DNA from: Geosiphon pyriformis
Taxonomy: Eukaryota; Glomeromycota; Glomeromycetes; Archaeosporales; Geosiphonaceae
NCBI GenBank assembly: GCA_016748015.1
Contig: JAAOMT010000239.1
Span: forward strand, 683,864 to 747,863
Direction of reading: 5' to 3'
Length of the DNA stretch: 64,000 bases
Numbering within the stretch: the first letter of the stretch is position 1; every line of letters starts with the position of its first letter. The notes beneath the pieces are model-generated. The model saw only the letters and a program-made list of their open reading frames with translations. It searched no databases and was not told the origin of the DNA. The position numbers were made by a program, and so were the translations under genes. Shown here one piece after another: positions 1 through 10,285 of this stretch.

Positions 1-845
1 ACCACCTAAGCGGTCCGACTACGTATTGGATCAGTTATGGATACGTCCGGTGGGGTTCAGTAACAAGAAGGATTTCGTTTACAGGCCTTTTCTCGCTTGC
101 TTTTGTTGATACCACCACCTAAGCGGTCCGACTACGTATTGGATCAGTTATGGATACGTCCGGTGGGGTTCAGTAACAAGAAGGATTTCGTTTACAGGCC
201 TTTTCTCGCTTGCTTTTGTTGATACCACCACCTAAGCGGTCCGACTACGTATTGGATCAGTTATGGATACGTCCGGTGGGGTTCATCTTAAGTATGGAGA
301 CACAGTGCCGAGGACGAATTCTTTCGCAGCTGTCTGATGGGATTTGGTGCCAAAAAAAGATTGCTTTTGCAACCCTGACTTACTTACTGATACCACCACC
401 TAAGCGGTCCGACTACGTATTGGATCAGTTATGGATACGTCCGGTGGGGTTCAGTAACAAGAAGGATTTCGTTTACAGGCCTTTTCTCGCTTGCTTTTGT
501 TGATACCACCACCTAAGCGGTCCGACTACGTATTGGATCAGTTATGGATACGTCCGGTGGGGTTCAGTAACAAGAAGGATTTCGTTTACAGGCCTTTTCT
601 CGCTTGCTTTTGTTGATACCACCACCTAAGCGGTCCGACTACGTATTGGATCAGTTATGGATACGTCCGGTGGGGTTCATCTTAAGTATGGAGACACAGT
701 GCCGAGGACGAATTCTTTCGCAGCTGTCTGATGGGATTTGGTGCCAAAAAAAGATTGCTTTTGCAACCCTGACTTACTTACTGATACTGCCACCTAAGCG
801 TTCTGACTACGTATTGGACCACTTATTGATACTATTGATATTGGA
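1..845. repeat. Higher-order tandem repeat array (113-bp and 168-bp units)
   Basis: Unit starts fall at 1, 114, 227, 395, 508, 621 and 789, so spacings run 113, 113, 168, 113, 113, 168. This is a higher-order A-A-B pattern with a 394-bp period. All units share a ~59-bp head beginning ACCACCTAAGCGG. Type A has a 54-bp tail and type B a different ~109-bp tail. The last copy (789 on) diverges and fades out near 845. The unit is much more GC-rich than the surrounding genome. Open frames across it are products of repetition and are not called as genes. The array probably extends left of the window. Confidence 0.9.
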
Positions 846-882
846 AATTTTTTTTTAGCGTCAAGCTCGGTCGGAAAAAGTA

Positions 883-2776
883 ATGTTATTCTGGGAAGAA
901 ATGGAAGCTGATTTGCAATTCAACAATCCTGTAAATCCTAAGAGCATTGAATCCTTGTCTAAAAGAAGTTCTAAAAGTGATGATGATACCTACACATATC
1001 TACAGCCTATAAAGAAAAAAGTAATAAACCAATCGCCTCTTTCAAGATTCATTAAATTAGTCGGATTTTCAACCCTTTGTTTTAATTGATTATTATTTAG
1101 AGAACCAGCAAGAATGCTACAACCTATACAGTGGAAGAGAGGAACCTCTCATTTGAATATCATGGTTCTGATGAAAGTAATAACGCATCTGAGAGGAATC
1201 TTCTATGTAAAAAAAGTGAGTTTATGGCCTATGATGATGCATTGGAAAGATGTGCCAGAGAGACTTTTCAGCGTGATGGGGAATGGCTTGTCGGTATTAA
1301 AAAGATGAATGTGCGCGATATGCTGACATTATGGCAGAATGAAAGGGAGCGTTCTCATGATGAGTAAGTTTTGTCTATTTTATTTTGTAAAATGTATTAA
1401 GTAAACAAACTAATTTACATAGATAATATACAAAAATTAGTTTAGCCTATTACGATATAATTGATATCACACCTAAGACCAATAGTGATTTCCTTAATGA
1501 TTGGCCAGATGAAAAAGGAGAAATGAGTAAATTTGGATCGCCATTACCTAATATTCAATATGCTGACATCAAGGCATTAATTGTAAAAATAATTAAGGTA
1601 TTTTATTTTAAACGATTTAGCATCAAATAGATGTTAAAATATTTATTAACATGTTTTTTATTATAGGCATCTGATTTTCGAAAAGAATTAGAAACAAATT
1701 TTTTATCGACAAGAAATGATGAGCGAAAAATGTTTATGTGGGACTTTATGTATCAACTGTAAGTATTTTTATTTGCTATAGTAAATATATATAAAATTAA
1801 TATTTTATGATTAACATTTTATTTATTTTTTATAGTCTTAATTCTTTTGATCGTAGAAACGATCTTCTACATGAAAATTTATCTGAACGAATGTATCGTG
1901 AAGTTTTCTTATCACCAGTAATACAAAGTTTATTTCAAAAAACAGTCAACAATATGAATGTTTTTTTGTAAGTAATGAATATTATAAATTTTATGATTTT
2001 TTATTTCATAAAGTCATTAACTTGGTAAAATTTAATTTTATAAGTGGTGAAGTATGCTTGTTTGCTTCGGCAGAAGATTATGATTTAAAAAAAAGTGATG
2101 AAGAACATCGTAGTATTGGACGAAAAATCGACATTATTTGGACAACAAAACCACCAAAATTGGAATTTGCTATTGCTGAAATTAGTGGTCCACCTAATCA
2201 ACATCAGCATTCACATTTCTTTGAAGATAAAATAAAAATCGCCAAAATGCTGAAAATAATGTTGAATAGAATAGTACGATTATATGGTGGTATTAGCAAT
2301 AACCTTAATTTGTTGAAACTTTATGGCTTACAAATTTACGGTAAATACTTTCAAATTTTTTATTATATTTTTTTTTGAATGTTTGCTTAGTTATTATTTT
2401 TTTAAATTCTAGATCATACTGCATATGTTTATGAAATGACTATTCCATATAGAGGATTATATATACATAGAGAGGTTTTACAATTTAAATTACCGACGAA
2501 TCAAATTAATATATCGTTATTGCGTTCATGCGTGCCACAATTTCTTTTATTTAAGGTAAGTATTTTTGTTATTTTTTCCTTTAACTTCTTGTTTATTAAC
2601 TAAGATTTATGTAGGAAATGCTCATACAAAGCTTGACCAATTTGAATACTTATATAAGAGAAGCGGGTATGAGTACACCAACTGAAAATGATCGTGCATG
2701 TTTATTTGTGACACCAATGTCATACACACCAAATAGTAAAAAAAAGATTAAATCTAAAAAAAGTATTGAATTATAA
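883..2776 (+). CDS. Uncharacterised multi-exon protein of an expanded Glomeromycotina family
   Basis: Eight exons join in phase: 883-1020, 1101-1363, 1441-1597, 1667-1758, 1836-1967, 2045-2340, 2413-2555, 2615-2776, giving 460 aa and ending in TAA. The first exon begins with an ATG only ~40 bp after the tandem array. The C-terminal half carries the most regular segment, GRKIDIIWTTKPP then FAIAEISGPPNQ, followed by alternating hydrophobic strands. An Asp before a short beta-strand that ends in Glu is reminiscent of PD-(D/E)XK folds, but the final Lys is not evident, so I assign no activity. I recall similar sequences as a lineage-expanded Rhizophagus family of unknown function. The tail is lysine-rich. 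No signal peptide or membrane segment is seen. Exon structure is well supported; function is unknown. Confidence 0.75.
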
Positions 2777-3014
2777 ATTTAAGATTATCCGATTTTTTCC
2801 TTTCTCATTATCAAAACTAAAATGTAAGATATATTATATCATTCTCAAGAAAGCGATCATGTGAACGAGATTATCTGGCTTTCTAAATGTGCAATGATCA
2901 CCTGACTTCATACAGTTATTAACAATCAAATTTCAGTTAGTATCAAGGATCCCGCTTATTACTGACGCTACGCCGCGCAACTCAATTTCCGTTCTTTTCT
3001 TGCACTTGCACAAT

Positions 3015-4444
3015 ATGATTAGACTCGCCTCTCATGCTGGCTTTTGGTACACTGATAAAGGTGACTTTTATAAACAATAAATAGCCCACTGTTAAAACGT
3101 TTGTAAAAGACCTTACAGAAATACTGTTGAATTTATCAAAGGGTCCCTTTTAAGTGAACAACTTTCTCAGTGGCTAGAATGTGTGCCTTCAAAGACAGAG
3201 GACGGCATGCCTATTCCTGTCAAAGGTGCTCGGGCTATTATCGCTCCGTGAGATACTTTAAGATTACTTTGAGTATTATTTTACCATTTTAATTTTTTGA
3301 CAACTTGATCTTTACTTCCTTTTCTAGGCATGCGGGTTACTCTTATAGTGGACCGGCTGCCGCCTTTGCGTACAAGTGTATTGACCAAAGACCATTGTAA
3401 AATTTACATAAAGAACTATCCTATTCAATTTTGAATCTGCTTCAACTTTGGCTTTATTACAGAAAACGTGTTTTTATACTCGGACCTTCACATCATTTCC
3501 ATCTTTCTGGATGTGCAGTTTCGCAGTGTACCCAATATGAAACACCTTTGGGAAATCTAAATTTGGATATGGATGGTGAGTGAGACAGTTAAACCTAATC
3601 ATTTTATCATAAAATTAATACTTAAAGAATTTCCCAATTGTAGTTTCAAAAGAACTCCAGGATACGGGATATTTTACCGAAATGACACAAAATGTGGATG
3701 AGAATGAACATAGTATTGAGATGCATTTACCATACATCTACAAAATCTTTGAGAGGTTAGTTTCATTGAGCAATTTTTTGTAGTATCACGCGGCAATGGC
3801 TTATATTGTTTTGTTTTTATGATTATTCATTTAGCAAAATTGATTCAATCAAAATTATCCCTATATTAGTGGGTGCTTTGTCAACATCCCAAGAAGTTCT
3901 TTATGGGCGCTTGCTTAGCCAATACCTTGCTGACACGGATAACCTATTTATAATCTCATCGGATTTTTGTCATTGGTAGTCGAATTTTTCTATACTTTTG
4001 TTACGAATGACCAAAGTATTGACCGCTGATTTGGTATTGTCATTTCCGCCAAGGGGTCATCGATTTTCGTATACTTATTATTCAGATGGGACGGATACAA
4101 GGACTCAACTGTCTGGCAAATTCAACACACCACTTCCGATCCCTATTTACAAATCAATTGAAAACCTTGATCGGACAGGAATGGCAATAATCGAGAAGAT
4201 TAACCACCAAGATTTTGTTTCCTATTTGGCAAAAACAAAAAATACTATTTGTGGTCGCCACCCAATCGGAGTACTTCTTTGTGCAATTCAAGAACTAAAT
4301 CCGCACTTATCAGGGAGAAACGCAAGTCATGCCGTGAATGCAGAACCAAAAATGAGATTCATTCATTACTCACAATCTAGTCAAGTGACTAGTGAGAGAG
4401 ACAGTAGCGTAAGCTACGCCTCGGCTTACTTTTATTTGCCCTGA
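3015..4444 (+). CDS. MHO1: MEMO-family protein (MEMO1/Mho1-like)
   Basis: Seven exons (3015-3060, 3142-3247, 3328-3396, 3463-3575, 3644-3755, 3835-3975, 4054-4444) join in phase to 325 aa, close to the ~300 aa usual for the family. The start [12 protein letters not shown] matches the family N-terminus. Conserved metal-site blocks are present: [10 protein letters not shown] (~residue 52), LGPSHHFH (~85), SSDFCHWGHR, and a Cys in [11 protein letters not shown]. The tail YSQSS...[11 protein letters not shown] is also typical. MEMO proteins share the fold of extradiol dioxygenases and LigB; human MEMO1 is linked to cell motility and metal/redox handling, and yeast Mho1 is cytosolic. It is convergent with the next gene across 250 bp. 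No lesion was seen. Confidence 0.93.
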
Positions 4445-4468
4445 ATATCACCATCATGTGATTAGCCA

Positions 4469-4532
4469 GTCAAATGATAATAGTGAATATTTGATAGGCC
4501 AAAAAACCCCATCATTCACTTTATCATTTGAC
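4469..4532. other. Imperfect inverted repeat (hairpin) downstream of the MEMO gene
   Basis: Arms 4469-4488 and 4514-4532 (GTCAAATGATAATAGTGAAT and its near-complement) differ by one inserted base and flank a ~25-nt loop containing CCAAAAAACCCC. It lies 25 bp past the MEMO stop, in the space between two convergent genes. It may act in 3'-end formation or be a small MITE relic; the sequence does not decide. Confidence 0.6.
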
Positions 4533-4577
4533 ATATAATAAGGCAACATAAAACATAGCCGCACAAATATGAACTGA

Positions 4578-4634
4578 TGCATTATCGTGATATAGCCTCG
4601 TACGAGGACACAATAATGCATAGTTCAACTATGC
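4578..4634. other. Nested and adjacent perfect palindromes between convergent genes
   Basis: The core CCTCGTACGAGG (4596-4607) is a perfect 12-bp palindrome. It is enclosed by arms TGCATTATCGTG (4578-4589) and CACAATAATGCA (4609-4620), which pair with one mismatch. This is immediately followed by GCATAGTTCAACTATGC (4618-4634), perfect arms around one central base. The site sits ~60 bp beyond the stop of the minus-strand zinc-knuckle gene and ~130 bp beyond the MEMO stop. The role is unknown. Confidence 0.7.
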
Positions 4635-4695
4635 TGTCGTTATGTCAAAAAAAGCGAATATTAAAGAGTTGATCCTTCCTTGATATAGTCAATGG

Positions 4696-5952
4696 TCATC
4701 TCTTCTTGTAAGATTCGTAAACTACCGATTTCTCTTTGCGATCTTTCCGAGAGGGAAAAACTTTTTCGCTCGATTGGTCTTCCAATCTATCACGACGATT
4801 ATTTGAATTAGAAATTTCATAGTTATAACGCTTGTTTCTTTCGTACATGATGTTTCCATCGAAAAGATGGTGGCTATTTCGTCTGCTTGCTAAATCCTCT
4901 CGAGCAAGTGATGTTCTTACATAATTACCGAGTCTTTTCTCAGAACAATGGTCTCCACTGTGTGCTTTACTCCCGCAGAGATAGCATAAAGTAACGGGTG
5001 GTCTTCCTTCCATAGAAAATCCTGGATTAAGTATATATCGTCGCCATATAGATTCCTTTGGTATATCAAATTCTCCCTCTTCTGAGTCATCGACTTCATC
5101 TGAATCCTCGATCACTTCTGGGCAATTCCGAGGTGAATGTCCTTGTTTTCTGCATACGTTACAATATTGTGGCACGAAATACCTATTATTTTTTCTTGTA
5201 TTCTTCTCCGATAAATTATAACTGTTGGGAGATTCATTAGGCTTTGGTAAACTTGATGGTGGATGAATAGTGATAATTTGTTGAGAAAAGAAAGCTTGAT
5301 CGCTAATTTCTACGTTAGAAATTGGTTGAATAGCCTTGTCGACTTTCATTTCTCGATCTGATTGCTCTTCTGAAGAATAAGAATCAGATGGATCACCCAA
5401 TGATATTTTTTCCTTTGCTTGAAAACAATTAGAAAATCTCATTGAAGAAATAGGCTTGCGACCTATAGCATATTTTGATTCATTTTCGGGTGGTTTTTCA
5501 GGGATTTTAGACGCTCGGTGCCTTGAATCGATCTCATACTCATCGCTTGAACTATCAATTATGTAAACTTTTGGTTCCTCGCCTTTACTATCTATTTTAT
5601 GGGGTGAGTTGTACCTTTTTCTAGTTGGGCTTTTTGGGAAGAATTGTCTCGGGCTGTTTGATGGTGTTGTAATTAGGCTATTGGTGTCTGGAGAGAAGCC
5701 TTCGTTTTTTTTGTAATTTTTAGAAGTGTAATCTGATTTTGTTACTGGTGAGTTACCAGCACTCGAAGAATTTTGTTGCTTTTGAGGTTTAAGGCAATCT
5801 TGAAAAATAGAGGGTGCCTTGCTTGTGTAATATATATGGCTCAATAAAGTTTCTGTATCGCTGAGTTCAGCTTCACAATCTGTCTCCAAATCTTGTTCTT
5901 TATATAGTTCATCTTCTAGCTGCAAAGCTTGATCATAAGCTTCTTCGTCCAT
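4696..5952 (-). CDS. Zinc-knuckle (CCHC) protein, disordered
   Basis: Single exon, 418 aa. The open frame extends to 5991 but the first ATG is at 5952 (MDEEAYDQALQLEDEL), so this start is chosen. The N-terminal half is acidic and Ser/Asn-rich with SP/TP sites (GNSPVTKSD, NSPRQFFPKSPTRKR) and looks disordered. In the C-terminal half are a canonical knuckle CNVCRKQGHSPRNC and a variant CYLCGSKAHSGDHC with Ala in place of the usual Gly. Both fit C-x2-C-x4-H-x4-C. Such knuckles bind single-stranded RNA and occur in TRAMP-complex Air proteins and ZCCHC7, but those have more knuckles, so the exact role is open. The C-terminus is basic (KDRKEKSVVYESYKKR), suggesting nuclear or RNA contact. Confidence 0.8.
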   Translation of the reverse strand: MDEEAYDQALQLEDELYKEQDLETDCEAELSDTETLLSHIYYTSKAPSIFQDCLKPQKQQNSSSAGNSPVTKSDYTSKNYKKNEGFSPDTNSLITTPSNSPRQFFPKSPTRKRYNSPHKIDSKGEEPKVYIIDSSSDEYEIDSRHRASKIPEKPPENESKYAIGRKPISSMRFSNCFQAKEKISLGDPSDSYSSEEQSDREMKVDKAIQPISNVEISDQAFFSQQIITIHPPSSLPKPNESPNSYNLSEKNTRKNNRYFVPQYCNVCRKQGHSPRNCPEVIEDSDEVDDSEEGEFDIPKESIWRRYILNPGFSMEGRPPVTLCYLCGSKAHSGDHCSEKRLGNYVRTSLAREDLASRRNSHHLFDGNIMYERNKRYNYEISNSNNRRDRLEDQSSEKVFPSRKDRKEKSVVYESYKKR

Positions 5953-6420
5953 GCTAGCTGATGTTATAAAAAGACAAAACCTTGTAAACAATGAACCAAA
6001 TTATTTCCAGATCTTTCAATTTAGTATAGTAAACCGAGCTAGCCTAAAATTAATAATGATACAAAATTCCTTTGTACGCATCTCGGACTCTCACAGTTGG
6101 AAAGAATTACTATGAATGAGAGAAATTAGCTTGATAATTCTGCCAGGCGTATCGCGATAATGCTCCTATACATCTTGATACAAGATCTTCGTAAGTTATA
6201 TGATACAAGGCTTCAGTATTCAGTGCTAACATGCCAAAGATAGAAATTCTATACAGATTTTGATGCTCCAATTGAATATTTCATCACTAACATATTTCTA
6301 ATTATCCCTACAATTAACCAACCAAATAGAATTGAAAAGAATAGCTGGTCAATCAAGGGGCACTCGTATTAACTATTTGTTTGCAGAGCATCTTTCTCAC
6401 TCAGTTTTTTCCCTTTGCTC
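5953..6420. promoter_or_regulatory. 468-bp divergent intergenic region
   Basis: This sits between the start codons of the zinc-knuckle gene (minus) and the Nudix/CCCH/W2 gene (plus), so it should hold both promoters. No TATA box or repeat stands out. No open frame or recognisable element was seen. Confidence 0.4.
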
Positions 6421-9257
6421 ATGGACGAGAACAAGTCTCAAACTCTCCATGTTACAGGAATACTTATTTATCGTTTACACCGCCAAGTTGAATTTTTATT
6501 GTTAAACGACAACTTCACACATAAAAAACATTGGACAGCCCCTAAGGGAAACGTTATTGGATTTGAAGACGAATTAAAGTGAGTTTTTAATTGAGCTAGC
6601 AGCTTTCTGGAAAAACCCACTCACCTTGCTATGGGTCCAAGATTTGCATTTATCTCTCAGTTTTGGTATCCTGATTCGATATAAAATAGAGTATGATACT
6701 GCGAATTTTCAGACCATTCATCAATTGGACTTAAAAAGGTATTTATCAACTTTCACTGGCAGATGCGCACTCCGTAACACTATCGAAATCACTGGTCTTT
6801 CCCCAAAGGATTTGAGAATTGAAGAAAATTTTAGAGTTGAAATTAAATATCTGTCAGGAACCCGGTTAGCCAATTTAAATCAATTCCTTTGATATAAAAT
6901 TCACAAAGAAAGCATTTGTTAACAATATTTAATAATTCTTACAGACCAAAAAGAGTTGTCTATTATCTTGCCCAAGTCAGCGATCATGCTCGTGTTTATA
7001 CGACCGGTGAAGGTCTCAATTTTAATTGGTTACCCCTTCAAAATGCTGTCGAAAAGGCGATTTACAGAAATATGCAGGATGTTCTCCGACAGGCCGCCTC
7101 TTTTATTGAGAAAAATAAGCCGCAGAGAAATCCCGATTCATCATTACGAGTACGAATTCAAAAGGGTCAAGGTCAAGCCAACAGCGATAGACTAGAGTCT
7201 AGATTCAAGAACTTGAATTTAGCCTTACCCCTGGACTCGCAACGTCAAGCAATGTCCAGACAGAGAAATGAACTGCAAAATGAACAAAGACAGCAGAATC
7301 ATCATCGTACAGAGAAAAATGGCAATGGTTATTCTTCGCCCCTTCACTCTCCTGTAATGCCTTTCGAGAACCCGCTTTACAAAACCCGTCTTTGTGAGCG
7401 ATTCGAGACCGAGGGATTCTGTCCATATGGTTCAAAATGTACCTTTGCTCATGGAACTGATGAATTACGAGAGAGACCACTTACTGAAGATAAACCTGGA
7501 CTGCCGACTATGACAAAAGATGGTCCTGAAAACCCTCTTTATAAAACGCGTCTGTGTGAGCGTTTTATAAAAGAGAATTTTTGTCAGTATGGGCCAAAAT
7601 GTAATTTTGCTCATGGAGAAAAAGAGTTAAGGGAGCAAAAACATCACCCTCCTAATTATCCACATGGGGAACATAAACAGAACCAAAATAATCCTAACTA
7701 TCAAAGGAATCAGCAACAGTTACAAGGGAAGGAAGATGGCAAAAATCACGAAAAAGATTTTACTCAAAATCCCCACTCTCAAGATGAAAAAGAAACGCGC
7801 CCTTTTCGCGATAATTTTCAGATTCTGAAGCATTTTCCGAATCGCTATATTAACATTCCAGGTGACGCGTCAAAAAGGTCATCTTTTGCGAGCGCGACTA
7901 ATTTTTCCCGGTCCGAAATTCAGAATGGGATTTTTAATCGCATTTCTATTGTTTCGGTCAATGATTCATCATCCTCAATTCCATCAGTCAGTCGAGTCAG
8001 GTAAAATTCGAACAATATTTTATTATAATAATTTTTTAACATTTAATTTTCCCAATATACAATTCAGGCTTCCTAATTTCGCATCTGTTTTCTTATTGTG
8101 CCATAATTTTTTTTATAATTATGTAATACATTTAGTCCTTCCCAACAGTCGCCTAATGAGGAAGATTTTCCCATCGAACGCCATCAGGCCGAAAATCACC
8201 AGGAAGTTTTTAAGAATGATGACAAGCAGGAAGAACATATGCATCTTGAAATTGATCAGAAGGAAAACCAAGAAAAAGAAGAGATAAATAATAGAGAAGA
8301 AAACGTCGAAAGGAAGGAAATAGAAAATAAAGAATCCCAACCACGAGATTTATCTCCTTTGCCACTGGCGAATAGCCCTAGGGTACCAGTGAACGCGCGT
8401 CGTAAGCCTGCTATCAACGATACTGTCTCCTTGAAAGATTTACTAAGTGGCAACGTAAAGGTATTTAGCATTCATGTATATGCGTTTATCACATGATTTT
8501 TAATTTTTTAATTCTTGACATAAAGCCACAAAATGAAAAATCATGGATGAAAGTAGTCGAATTTTCAGACGATGAACTGGCAAAACTGGAGAAAATGTAA
8601 GTGCACTTTTTCGCTTTGATTTTTGGTCCATCCATGTTTTATCACTTATTTCGAGTTCCCTTCCATATTGAATCAGTAAAAAAATTGATACGCATCCATT
8701 AACTGTGGATAAAAGATCACATGAAGATTTGCTTGTTAATGATCTAAAGCGATTTTTTGCCACTGTGAAAGAACAATCAAAACTCATTTCTGAGGAGATA
8801 AAGGAGATCACACGTATCGAAATGAGGCATGATTTGAGTAAACAGCAATTGTTCACGACAGTTATCCGAGGCCTGTATGAAGGCTCTACATGGGATACTA
8901 TTTACCAAAGCGTACCTAATAAAGAAAAGTTATTCAAAACGGTAGAAAAATTGATACTTCTAATTTGATTTAAAAAATTCCATAGTCTTATGACTCATTT
9001 GTTTACTATCCGTTTAGTACATTCATTCCAGCCAAGATCAAATTATTTTCCTCACATGCTGGGAGAAATTCTTTCTGCAACGCAGTTCAAACCTTATTAT
9101 TAAAACACCTCTTCTCTTCAAGCTATTTTACGATAAAGATTGGATTGAAGAAGATTCTATTCTGGAATGGTACGATAAAGCAAACGATACAAGTGACGTA
9201 AAAAAGAAATGTGCTATTTTCGTTAATTGGCTACGAGAGGCCGAGGAAGAAGAGTAA
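6421..9257 (+). CDS. Degenerate Nudix (Ap4A hydrolase-like) + tandem CCCH zinc finger + W2 domain protein
   Basis: Exons: 6421-6578, 6763-6864, 6945-~8000, 8149-8460, 8526-8596, 8677-8941, 9018-9257; about 732 aa. Residues ~1-150 align with the asymmetric Ap4A hydrolase NUDT2: HWTAPKGNVIGFEDELK, then PKRVVYYLAQV. The Nudix box reads GNVIGFEDELKCALRNTIEI then TGL: the catalytic RE became RN and the EE pair became EI, so hydrolysis is probably lost. Two TTP-type fingers follow (~236-258 and ~290-311), each YKTRLC-x8-C-x5-C-x3-H, separated by a linker longer than in TTP. After a Lys/Glu-rich stretch comes a C-terminal W2 domain (~575-732) ending LEWYDKAND...VNWLREAEEEE, as in eIF5, eIF2B-epsilon and DAP5. 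Inferred role: an mRNA-binding regulator contacting translation initiation factors. The exon 3/4 junction is uncertain: the strong donor at 8001 gives the wrong phase with the acceptor at 8148, while a weak GT at 7996 restores the frame. Confidence 0.85.
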
Positions 9258-10285
9258 GTTTATGAAAGGCCCAAGTATTTCTCTATCAATTTTTCCAATA
9301 AAAATTATTTCCTTTATATGTTTATTTTCTTTAACGTTTGAGGATAACTTTGTTCGACTTATTATACATCCTTATCGGTTTGAGATTTTAGTCACGTTTT
9401 AATTACTAGAATGAACTTTTCTATATTTATTCAATGAGGGTTAGTGACGCATATAAAGCTGGCTACCTACAAATTTCCTTAAGTTCATGATGGCGCGAGC
9501 CTACAAGTCGTAATGGGCAAAGATCAATTGGTTATAAATATTGTATAGCTAAGATGAAAAGTATACAAGAATTTCTCGCATCTTTTCGAGCTTTTGGCGG
9601 AAAAAAAGGGTAGCTTATTATTTCAGTGTTGAGGGATCTAAAATTTTCGACTATTAATTTGAACCAGCAATCGCTGAACGAACCTTCAAACAGTTTCAGA
9701 TGTTCATCGCCACGTTTGTGGGTCCCAATTTTGGTTTAGATTGTATCATTATTGCCGGACCTGGATGTACATAACTTTTAAATCTAGAGATGAAAGGTTC
9801 GTTGAAATTTAATTTTCCTAGAATTGGATGTTCTAATGATCACCATATTAAAATATGACTGTCAGAAAATCTGGTCGCCGATTCAGATTCACGATCGATA
9901 AGCTTCTCAAAAAGGCATTGGGAAGCGCCTTTGTAAATGTACGTTCAGCCTAAAATCGGAAAGAGTAAAACTGCATAAGGTAGGATGCAATGAGAATAAA
10001 TACAGATTTCTGATTGGATAAAATATTGTCTCGACATCCTATAATATATTGATTCTTGAGCTTTTCAGAATTTTTAAATCTAATCAAAGAATTCTTCGAT
10101 TAAAAAAAGGTGAATTAAATTCAAATATTTGATTCTATCAAGTGGGAATCTTAAAATTACTCTTAATACAAGATAAATCCTAAACATTTTTTTTCCGACT
10201 ATCAAATGCGACATTCAAACAATGGAGTCATGTTCATAAAGTTATTTGACAATCAATCAATTTCATAACTTTTTTCATTTGCCAA
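9258..10285. other. Intergenic region between convergent genes
   Basis: About 1 kb between the W2-gene stop and the aprataxin-like stop. Moderately AT-rich and stop-dense in all frames. No repeat family, RNA gene or conserved motif was seen. Confidence 0.5.

Noticed and set aside
210-858. Open frames across the tandem array (97 and 84 aa)
   Set aside because: They start at TTG, repeat with the unit, and the same frame is broken in type A units; repetition alone explains the openness.
6626-6892. 88-aa frame taken as one exon
   Set aside because: Its first part is intronic; the phase-correct exon starts at 6763, where the Nudix alignment resumes.
7205-7480. Minus-strand 91-aa frame
   Set aside because: Shadow of the CCCH zinc-finger exon.
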